Assembly: GCA_039090855.1 (NCBI GenBank)
Contig: CM076999.1
Location: forward strand, 114,885,072 to 114,949,071
DNA length: 64,000 nucleotides
Direction: 5' to 3'
Source of the DNA: Macrothele yani
Taxonomy: Eukaryota > Arthropoda > Arachnida > Araneae > Macrothelidae
Shown here: piece by piece, positions 54,810 through 64,000 of the stretch
Position numbering within the stretch: position 1 is the stretch's first letter
How the letters are laid out: every line of letters begins with the position of its first letter
Made by a program: the position numbers and the translations under genes
The notes under the pieces: generated by a model
What the model saw: only the letters and a program-made list of their open reading frames with translations
Database searches by the model: none
What the model was told of the DNA's origin: nothing

Positions 54810-55463
54810 TATAGTGTTTGCTGCTCTACTCAATTCACCTTGCTTCATTGTCACTGTGTCCCCCGCTTGTCCTTTTCTTCGGCGTGTATTTAATTTTGTT
54901 CTTTGTGGGCAAAGTAGTTTACATTTGGGGCAAAATACCTGGTAAATGGCCACTAGCGCTGTTTAATCCCCTACATAAGTACAGTATATATATGCACACA
55001 CTGTACACACACACACACACCTGGTGATATTCCAGTGACGCAAAATATCAATTGCAGTATAGGTCCTTAGAAAGACCTTATTTTTTTTTCCACAGAAAAG
55101 GGTATGAACCCTGCTATTGAATTTTAGTTTTATTCTTTCTAACGATTACATAAAGTGATGAAAAAATACATGAATTACAGGTAGTTTTATATTGGAACTC
55201 CTAAATCCAACATGGCTCAACCATGATTACGACATGCATTCAGGAATGGCTACAGCACTATAGATCACATCCATGTACTGAGAAAACTAATTAAAAGAAA
55301 GAGGGAATATATGAACTGCACATATGTGTGGCTTTATTGATTATATAGTGAGGTAGGCCAAAAATGCACTTTTTCACCGATTTTCAGAATTTAATAACAG
55401 TCGAGGGTAGAAAAATTACCCCTTTGGTTGTTTAGTTTCTGTGTAAATTTTTTTTGAAATTGG
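54810..55463. other. spacer with one RTE fragment
   Basis: No gene is seen. A 139-bp RTE remnant lies at 55207-55345 (listed separately) and a short CA run lies near 55006-55018. Confidence 0.4.
55207..55345 (+). pseudogene. isolated RTE reverse transcriptase fragment
   Basis: It matches 49053-49191 of the RTE element over ACATGGCTCAACC, GGCTACAGCAC and ATAGATCA-type sequence, covering the AGFRSGYSTIDHIHVLREL region, but with deletions and stops. It has no recognisable LINE ends of its own. Confidence 0.8.
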
Positions 55464-55609
55464 ACATTATCTTCCTGTGCCGCTGGCGTCTTTAAATTTC
55501 GGTGATTCAACAGGAAAAGTCATTTAAGTCGAAAAGTCAGTTTTTGTTGAACCGACCATTTAATGCTTCGTTGAAATTCCCGAATTTAAAGGCGCCAGCG
55601 GCACCGGAA
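55464..55609. repeat. small foldback at the left edge of the 127-bp array
   Basis: TGTGCCGCTGGCGTCTTTAA at the left is inverted as TTTAAAGGCGCCAGCGGCA at the right, giving arms of about 30 bp around about 85 bp. The 127-bp array begins directly after its right arm, so it may mark an element boundary. Confidence 0.75.
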
Positions 55610-58600
55610 ACACGTGCGCATTCGCTTCTTTGACTCAGTCTGGCGAGCGAAGACCAACGGCATTACGCAAGCAGCTCTTCCGGAGTCTTCGCTGTTCTGA
55701 TTCGAAGACTTTCGATACGATCGCCTGCTAAAAAAAGACGTGCGGATTCGCTTCTTTGACTCAGATTGGCGAGCGAAGACCAACGGCATAACGGAAGCAG
55801 CTCTTCCAGAGTCTTCGCTGTTCTGATTCGTAGACTTTCGATACGATCGCCTGCTAAAAAAAGACTTGCGGATTCGCTTCTTTGACTCAGTCTGGCGAGC
55901 GAAAACCAACGGCATAACGCAAGCAGCTCTTCCAGAGTCTTCGCTGTTCTGATTCGAAGACCTTTGATACGATCGCCTGCTAAAAAAACACGTGCGGATT
56001 CGCTTCTTTGACTCAGTCTGGCGAGCGAAGACCAACAGCATAACGCAAGCAGCTCTTCCAGAGTCTTCGCTGTTCTGATTCGAAGACTTTCGATATGATC
56101 GCCTGCTAAAAAAACACTTGCGGATTCGCTTCTTTGACTCAGTCTGGCGAGCGAAGACCAACAGCATAACGCAAGCAGCTCTTCCAGAGACTTCGCTGTT
56201 CTGATTCGAAGACTTTCGATATGATCGCCTGCTAAAAAAGACGGGCGGATTCGCTTCTTTGACTCAGTCTGGCGAGCGAAGACCAACGGCATAACGCAAG
56301 CAGCTATTCCAGAGTCTCCGCTGTTCCGATTCGAAGACTTACGATACGATCGCCTGCTAAAAAACACACGTGCGCATTCGCTTCTTTGACTCAGTCTGGC
56401 GAGCGAAGACCAACGGCATAACGCAAGCAGCTCTTCCAGAGTCTTCGCTGTTCTGATTCGAAGACTTTCGATATGATCGCCTGCTAAAAAAGACGGGCGG
56501 ATTCGCTTCTTTGACTCAGTCTGGCGAGCGAAGACCAACGGCATAACGCGAGCAGCTCTTCCAGAGTCTCCGCTGTTCCGATTCGAAGACTTACGATACG
56601 ATCGCCTGCTAAAAAACACACGTGCGCATTCGCTTCTTTGACTCAGTCTGGCGAGCGAAGACCAACGGCATAACGCAAGCAGCTCTTCCAGAGTCTTCGC
56701 TGTTCTGATTCGAAGTCCTTCGATACGATCGCCTGCTAAAAATACAAGTGCGGATTCGCTTCTTTGACTCAGTCTGGCAAACGAAGACCAACGGCATAAC
56801 GCAACCAGCTCTTCCAGAGTCTCCGCTGTTCCGATTCGAAGACTTTCGATACGATCGCCTGCTAAAAAACACACGTGCGGATTCGCTTCTTTGACTCAGT
56901 CTGGCGAGCGAAGACCAACGGCATAACGCAAGCAGCTCTTCCAGAGTCTTCGCTGTTCTGATTCGAAGACTTTCGATATGATCGCCTGCTAAAAAAGACG
57001 TGCGGATTCGCTTCTTTGACTCAGTCAGGCGAGCGAAGACCAACGGCATAACGCGAGCAGCTCTTCCAGAGTCTCCGCTGTTCCGATTCGAAGACTTTCG
57101 ATACGATCGCCTGCTAAAAAACACACGTGCGCATTCGCTTCTTTGACTCAGTCTGGCGAGCGAAGACCAACGGCATAACGCAAGCAGCTCTTCCAGAGTC
57201 TTCGCTGTTCTGATTCGAAGTCCTTCGATACGATCGCCTGCTAAAAATACAAGTGCGGATTCGCTTCTTTGACTCAGTCTGGCAAACGAAGACCAACGGC
57301 ATAACGCAACCAGCTCTTCCAGAGTCTCCGCTGTTCCGATTCGAAGACTTTCGATACGATCGCCTGCTAAAAAACACACGTGCGGATTCGCTTCTTTGAC
57401 TCAGTCTGGCGAGCGAAGACCAACGGCATAACGCAAGCAGCTCTTCCAGAGTCTCCGCTGTTCCGATTCGAAGACTTTCGATATGATCGCCTGCTAAAAA
57501 ACACACGTGCGGATTCGCTTCTTTGACTCAGTCTGGCGAGCGAAGACCAACGGCATAACGCAAGCAGCTCTTCCAGAGTCTCCGCTGTTCCGATTCGAAG
57601 ACTTTCGATATGATCGCCTGCTAAAAAACACATGTGCGGATTCGCTTCTTTGATTCAGTCTGGCGAGCGAAGACCAACGGCATAACGCAAGCAGCTCTTC
57701 CAGAGTCTTCGCTGTTCTGATTCGAAGTCCTTCGATACGATCGCCTGCTAAAAATACAAGTGCGGATTCGCTTCTTTGACTCAGTCTGGCAAACGAAGAC
57801 CAACGGCATAACGCAACCAGCTCTTCCAGAGTCTCCGCTGTTCCGATTCGAAGACTTTCGATATGATCGCCTGCTAAAAAACACACGTGCGGATTCGCTT
57901 CTTTGACTCAGTCTGGCAAACGAAGACCAACGGCATAACGCAAGCAGCTCTTCCAGAGTCTCCGCTGTTCCGATTCGAAGACTTTCGATACGATCGCCTG
58001 CTAAAAAACACACGTGCGGATTCGCTTCTTTGACTCAGTCTGGCGAGCGAAGACCAACGGCATAACGCAAGCAGCTCTTCCAGAGTCTCCGCTGTTCCGA
58101 TTCGAAGACTTTCGATACGATCGCCTGCTAAAAAACACACGTGCGCATTCGCTTCTTTGACTCAGTCTGGCGAGCGAAGACCAACGGCATAACGCAAGCA
58201 GCTCTTGCAGAGTCTTCGCTGTTCTGATTCGAAGTCCTTCGATACGATCGCCTGCTAAAAATACAAGTGCGGATTCGTTTCTTTGACTCAGTCTGGCAAA
58301 CGAAGACCAACGGCATAACGCAACCAGCTCTTCCAGAGTCTCCGCTGTTCCGATTCGAAGACTTTCGATACGATCGCCTGCTGAAAAACACACGTGCGGA
58401 TTCGCTTCTTTGACTCAGTCTGGCGAGCGAAGACCAACGGCATAACGCGAGCAGCTCTTCCAGAGTCTCCGCTGCTCCGATTCGAAGACTTTCGATATGA
58501 TCGCCTGCTAAAAAACACACGTGCGGATTTGCTTCTTTGATTCAGTCTGGCGAGCGAAGACCAACGGCATAACGCAAGCAGCTCTTCCAGAGTCTTCGCT

Positions 58601-61600
58601 GTTCTGATTCGAAGTCCTTCGATACGATCGCCTGCTAAAAAACACACGTGCGGATTCGCTTCTTTGACTCAGTCAGGCGAGCGAAGACCAACGGCACAAT
58701 GCAAGCAGCTCTTCCAGAGTCTTCGCTGTTCTGATTCGAAGACTTTCGATACGATCGCCTGCTAAAAAACACACGTGCGGATTCGCTTCTTTGACTCAGT
58801 CTGGCGAGCGAAGACCAACAGCATAACGCAAGCAGCTCTTCCAGAGTCTTCGCTGTTCTGATTCGAAGACTTTCGATATGATCGCCTGCTAAAAAAGACG
58901 TGCGGATTCGCTTCTTTGACTCAGTCTGGCGAGCGAAGACCAACGGCATAACGCGAGCAGCTCTTCCAGAGTCTCCGCTGTTCCGATTCGAAGACTTTCG
59001 ATACGATCGCCTGCTAAAAAACACACGTGCGCATTCGCTTCTTTGACTCAGTCTGGCGAGCGAAGACCAACGGCATAACGCAAGCAGCTCTTCCAGAGTC
59101 TTCGCTGTTCTGATTCGAAGTCCTTCGATACGATCGCCTGCTAAAAATACAAGTGCGGATTCGCTTCTTTGACTCAGTCTGGCAAACGAAGACCAACGGC
59201 ATAACGCAACCAGCTCTTCCAGAGTCTCCGCTGTTCCGATTCGAAGACTTTCGATACGATCGCCTGCTAAAAAACACACGTGCGGATTCGCTTCTTTGAC
59301 TCAGTCTGGCGAGCGAAGACCAACGGCATAACGCAAGCAGCTCTTCCAGAGTCTCCGCTGTTCCGATTCGAAGACTTTCGATACGATCGCCTGCTAAAAA
59401 ACACACGTGCGCATTCGCTTCTTTGACTCAGTCTGGCGAGCGAAGACCAACGGCATAACGCAAGCAGCTCTTCCAGAGTCTTCGCTGTTCTGATTCGAAG
59501 TCCTTCGATACGATCCCCTGCTAAAAATACAAGTGCGGATTCGTTTCTTTGACTCAGCCTGGCAAACGAAGACCAACGGCATAACGCAACCAGCTCTTCC
59601 AGAGTCTCCGCTGTTCCGATTCGAAGACTTTCGATACGATCGCCTGCTGAAAAACACACGTGCGGATTCGCTTCTTTGACTCAGTCTGGCGAGCGAAGAC
59701 CAACGGCATAACGCAAGCAGCTCTTCCAGAGTCTCCGCTGTTCCGATTCGAAGACTTTCGATATGATCGCCTGCTAAAAAACACACGTGCGGATTCGCTT
59801 CTTTGATTCAGTCTGGCGAGCGAAGACCAACGGCATAACGCAAGCAGCTCTTCCAGAGTCTTCGCTGTTCTGATTCGAAGTCCTTCGATATGATCGCCTG
59901 CTAAAAAACACACGTGCGGATTCGCTTCTTTGACTCAGTCAGGCGAGCGAAGACCAACGGCACAATGCAAGCAGCTCTTCCAGAGTCTTCGCTGTTCTGA
60001 TTCGAAGACTTTCGATACGATCGCCTGCTAAAAAACACACGTGCGGATTCGCTTCTTTGACTCAGTCTGGCGAGCGAAGACCAACAGCATAACGCAAGCA
60101 GCTCTTCCAGAGTCTTCGCTGTTCTGATTCGAAGACTTTCGATATGATCGCCTGCTAAAAAAGACGTGCGGATTCGCTTCTTTGACTCAGTCTGGCGAGC
60201 GAATACCAACGGCATAACGCGAGCAGCTCTTCCAGAGTCTCCGCTGTTCCGATTCGAAGACTTTCGATACGATCGCCTGCTAAAAAACACACGTGCGCAT
60301 TCGCTTCTTTGACTCAGTCAGGCGAGCGAAGACCAACGGCATAACGCAAGCAGCTCTTCCAGAGTCTTCGCTGTTCTGATTCGAAGTCCTTCGATACGAT
60401 CGCCTGCTAAAAATACAAGTGCGGATTCGCTTCTTTGACTCAGTCTGGCAAACGAAGACCAACGGCATAACGCAACCAGCTCTTCCAGAGTCTCCGCTGT
60501 TCCGTTTCGAAGACTTTCGATACGATCGCCTGCTAAAAAACACACGTGCGGATTCGCTTCTTTGACTCAGTCTGGCGAGCGAAGACCAACGGCATAACGC
60601 AAGCAGCTCTTCCAGAGTCTCCGCTGTTCCGATTCGAAGACTTTCGATATGATCGCCTGCTAAAAAACACACGTGCGGATTCGCTTCTTTGATTCAGTCT
60701 GGCGAGCGAAGACCAACGGCATAACGCAAGCAGCTCTTCCAGAGTCTTCGCTGTTCTGATTCGAAGTCCTTCGATACGATCGCCTGCTAAAAATACAAGT
60801 GCGGATTCGCTTCTTTGACTCAGTCTGGCAAACGAAGACCAACGGCATAACGCAACCAGCTCTTCCAGAGTCTCCGCTGTTCCGATTCGAAGACTTTCGA
60901 TACGATCGCCTGCTAAAAAACACACGTGCGGATTCGCTTCTTTGACTCAGTCTGGCGAGCGAAGACCAACGGCATAACGCAAGCAGCTCTTCCAGAGTCT
61001 CCGCTGTTCCGATTCGAAGACTTTCGATATGATCGCCTGCTAAAAAACACACGTGCGGATTCGCTTCATTGATTCAGTCTGGCGAGCGAAGACCAACGGC
61101 ATAACGCAAGCAGCTCTTCCAGAGTCTCCGCTGTTCCGATTCGAAGACTTTCGATACGATCGCCTGCTAAAAAACACACGTGCGGATTCGCTTCTTTGAC
61201 TCAGTCAGGCGAGCGAAGACCAACGGCACAATGCAAGCAGGTCTTCCAGAGTCTTCGCTGTTCTGATTCGAAGACTTTCGATACGATCGCCTGCTAAAAA
61301 ACACACGTGCGCATTCGCTTCTTTGACTCAGTCAGGCGAGCGAAGACCAACGGCACAATGCAAGCAGCTCTTCCAGAGTCTCCGCTGTTCCGATTCGAAG
61401 ACTTTCGATACGATCGCCTGCTAAAAAACACACGTGCGCATTCGCTTCTTTGACTCAGTCTGGCGTGCGAAGACCAACGGCATAACGCAAGCAGCTCTTC
61501 CAGAGTCTTCGCTGTTCTGATTCGAAGTCCTTCGATACGATCGCCTGCTAAAAAATACAAGTGCGGATTCGCTTTTTTGACTCAGTCTGGCAAACGAAGA

Positions 61601-63071
61601 CCAACGGCATAACGCAACCAGCTCTTCCAGAGTCTCCGCTGTTCCGATTCGAAGACTTTCGATACGATCGCCTGCTAAAAAACACACGTGCGGATTCGCT
61701 TCTTTGACTCAGTCTGGCGAGCGAAGACCAACGGCATAACGCAAGCAGCTCTTCCAGAGTCTCCGCTGTTCCAATTCGAAGACTTTCGATATGATCGCCT
61801 GCTAAAAAACACACGTGCGGATTCGCTTCTTTGATTCAGTCTGGCGAGCGAAGACCAACGGCATAACGCAAGCAGCTCTTCCAGAGTCTTCGCTGTTCTG
61901 ATTCGAAGTCCTTCGATACGATCGCCTGCTAAAAAACACACGTGCGGATTCGCTTCTTTGACTCAGTCAGGCGAGCGAAGACCAACGGCACAATGCAAGC
62001 AGGTCTTCCAGAGTCTTCGCTGTTCTGATTCGAAGACTTTCGATACGATCGCCTGCTAAAAAACACACGTGCGCATTCGCTTCTTTGACTCAGTCAGGCG
62101 AGCGAAGACCAACGGCACAATGCAAGCAGCTCTTCCAGAGTCTCCGCTGTTCCGATTCGAAGACTTTCGATACGATCGCCTGCTAAAAAACACACGTGCG
62201 CATTCGCTTCTTTGACTCAGTCTATCGTGCGAAGACCAACGGCATAACGCAAGCAGCTCTTCCAGAGTCTTCGCTGTTCTGATTCGAAGTCCTTCGATAC
62301 GATCGCCTGCTAAAAATACAAGTGCGGATTCGCTTCTTTGACTCAGTCTGGCAAACGAAGACCAACGGCATAACGCAACCAGCTCTTCCAGAGTCTCCGC
62401 TGTTCCGATTCGAAGACTTTCGATACGATCGCCTGCTAAAAAACACACGTGCGGATTCGCTTCTTTGACTCAGTCTGGCGAGCGAAGACCAACGGCATAA
62501 CGCAAGCAGCTCTTCCAGAGTCTCCGCTGTTCCGATTCGAAGACTTTCGATATGATCGCCTGCTAAAAAACACACGTGCGGATTCGCTTCTTTGATTCAG
62601 TCTGGCGAGCGAAGACCAACGGCATAACGCAAGCAGCTCTTCCAGAGTCTCCGCTGTTCCGATTCGAAGACTTTCGATACGATCGCCTGCTAAAAAACAC
62701 ACGTGCGGATTCGCTTCTTTGACTCAGTCAGGCGAGCGAAGACCAACGGCACAATGCAAGCAGGTCTTCCAGAGTCTTCGCTGTTCTGATTCGAAGACTT
62801 TCGATACGATCGCCTGCTAAAAAACACACGTGCGCATTCGCTTCTTTGACTCAGTCAGGCGAGCGAAGACCAACGGCACAATGCAAGCAGCTCTTCCAGA
62901 GTCTCCGCTGTTCCGATTCGAAGACTTTCGATACGATCGCCTGCTAAAAAACACACGTGCGCATTCGCTTCTTTGACTCAGTCTGGCGTGCGAAGACCAA
63001 CGGCATAACGCAACCAGCTCTTCCAGAGTCTTCGCTGTTCTGATTCGAAGTCCTTCGATACGATCGCCTGC
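55605..63071 (-). repeat. 127-bp minisatellite, about 59 units
   Basis: Units are 125-127 bp and share TCTTTGACTCAGTCTGGCGA, AGCAGCTCTTCCAGAGTCT and CGATCGCCTGCTAAAAA. Variants differ at fixed sites, such as GGCGAGCGAAG or GGCAAACGAAG, TCCGCTGTTCCG or TTCGCTGTTCTG, and AACACACGTGCGG, ATACAAGTGCGG or AGACGTGCGG. Blocks of variants recur as higher-order repeats. Long minus-strand frames, up to 403 codons at 55663-56874, arise because two frames of the unit lack stops; no gene is supported. Confidence 0.95.
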
Positions 63072-63106
63072 TCCGCGGTTGTTGCTCCGGCGGCAACAAC
63101 CGCGGA
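63072..63106. repeat. GC-rich hairpin at the right edge of the 127-bp array
   Basis: TCCGCGGTTGTTGC pairs perfectly with GCAACAACCGCGGA around a 7-nt loop. It starts exactly where the last unit breaks off at CGATCGCCTGC. Confidence 0.9.
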
Positions 63107-63570
63107 AGTAGCACGTGCCATTTCACTTCGGGTTGACAGGTGTTTTGCTCGGTTGTGGTTTAGCTCAATCCTGGTTTTTGTATATACACTGCCGGAAAGT
63201 CAAAAAAGAACACCGCTAAAAATTACAGGATGCACGATGATAGAAGCCGCTCACGTTGTCGCCTTTCGACGCATACACGGCCGTCAGACGCTCCCAACCA
63301 GAATCGGCTCTTATCCCTCAAAACCACAGACTGTCATTCTTCCCTCCAATGAACTCGTTCCTGATACCACCACATACATGCTCAACGGCAACCAGGGGTC
63401 AGTGGTAACCGTGGCAGCGGCACGCGTGCCCGTAGTTCTGCTTCTACAAACGATTCCGTATCGTTTAGCTAGACACCCTTGGTATGAGAGGATCGACTTT
63501 GTGACGCCGTAGCCATCCGCTCGGAAGAGGGTCAGTTGTACCAGTCATAGAACCTGTCAATCAAATTCAA
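63107..63570. other. spacer with an unassigned 119-codon open frame
   Basis: A plus-strand frame at 63153-63512 has no domain I recognise. Near its start, CACTGCCGGAAAGTCAAAAA could be a Tc1-type terminus, but no matching inverted end is seen. I do not call a gene. Confidence 0.3.
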
Positions 63571-64000
63571 GGGTGAATTGCACCGGACTCCTCCTGCCGC
63601 ATGTGGTAGTTGCACCGGACTCCCCTCCTGTCGCATGGGGTAGTTGCACCGGAGTCCCCTCCTGTCTCATGGGGTAGTTGCACCGGAGTCCCCTCCTGTC
63701 TCATGGGGTAGTTGCACCGGAGTCCCCTCCTGTCGCATGTGGTAGTTGCACCGGACTCCTCCTGTCGCATGTGGTAGTTGCACCGGACTCCCCTCCTGTC
63801 GCATGGGGTAGTTGCACCGGAGTCCCCTCCTGTCTCATGGGGTAGTTGCACCGGAGTCCCCTCCTGTCGCATGGGGTAGTTGCACCGGACTCCCTCCTGT
63901 CGCATGGGGTAGTTGCACCGGAGTCCCCTCCTGTCTCATGGGGTAGTTGCACCGGAGTCCCCTCCTGTCTCATGGGGTAGTTGCACCGACTCCCCTCCTG
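63571..64000. repeat. 34-bp minisatellite, about 12.5 units, cut by window end
   Basis: Units of GTAGTTGCACCGGAGTCC, then CCTCCTGTCTCATGGG, repeat with a 34-bp period (for example 63606 and 63640). Variants are GACTCC/GAGTCC and TCGCATG/TCTCATG. The first unit is preceded by GGGTGAATTGCACCGG, like the motif near 37980. Open minus-strand frames are a by-product of the repeat. Confidence 0.95.

Noticed and set aside
55663..63126. Many minus-strand frames of 88-403 codons with repeated FLAGDRIESLRI-type peptides
   Set aside because: Two of three minus frames of the 127-bp unit lack stops, and 125-127-bp unit lengths shift the frame at random. This fits a minisatellite, not a repeat protein.
63153..63512. 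119-codon open frame as a gene
   Set aside because: No domain, no supporting promoter or splice context, and a possible transposon terminus overlaps its start.
63567..63973. Open frames in the 34-bp array with repeated VQLPHETGGD-type peptide
   Set aside because: 34 bp is not a multiple of three, and the frames cycle through the repeat. This is explained by the minisatellite.

Overview
This window looks like repeat-dense nuclear DNA from an invertebrate animal. It is AT-rich, has no operons or host gene that I can support, and holds many animal-type transposable elements: Tc1/mariner, hAT, FLYWCH-MULE, Penelope-like, RTE and a second LINE, an LTR element, several tRNA-derived SINEs, and elements with a GTCY tract plus terminal hairpin. 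An arthropod or similar protostome fits best. I cannot name the species.

Layout. 1-950: end of a GTCY/hairpin element (R1). 1547-3440: three small tandem arrays. 3660-8188: three copies of one inverted-repeat transposon (MITE A, B, C). B and C interrupt a 140/141-bp satellite that resumes at 8189 and runs to about 19142. 19151-20476: non-autonomous hAT with a perfect 8-bp target duplication, carrying a 498-bp miniature LTR element (TRIM-1). 21274-22705: R2. 22811-23277: foldback with a tRNA-like segment. 23474-30267: complete, recent, gag-only LTR retrotransposon on the minus strand. 30685-32583: SINEs, a MULE fragment and hairpins. 32982-34755: R3. 34780-37245: SINEs, a decayed Tc1 and a 107-bp satellite. 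38134-40330: FLYWCH-MULE relic split by Tc1-I. 40659-46003: two MITEs, then Tc1-II broken by a 5'-truncated LINE and a second hAT. 46013-50640: 41-bp AT satellite split by an RTE LINE (itself hit by TRIM-2) and a SINE. 52191-54127: Penelope-like element as a near-perfect head-to-head palindrome. 55605-63071: about 59 units of a 127-bp minisatellite. 63571-64000: a 34-bp minisatellite that runs off the window.

The most unusual item is the TRIM family (19443-19940 and 48289-48775, both minus strand). Each copy is under 500 bp. It has direct LTRs of about 180 bp, 4-bp target duplications, a 12-nt primer-binding site matching the 3' end of lysine tRNA, and a polypurine tract. Each LTR contains a nearly complete tRNA-like cloverleaf in the sense direction with exact A and B boxes. 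The sense strand of both copies has no run of four T, while the antisense strand has about seven such runs. This suggests an LTR element using a tRNA-type RNA polymerase III promoter, comparable in concept to plant Cassandra elements, whose LTRs carry 5S rRNA sequence. Whether the family is already described cannot be decided without a search.

Nesting gives a relative history: old Tc1, MULE and satellite copies are hosts for hAT, LINE, RTE and MITE insertions, which in turn host the TRIMs. The gag-only LTR element and the Penelope palindrome look youngest, because their paired copies are almost identical.
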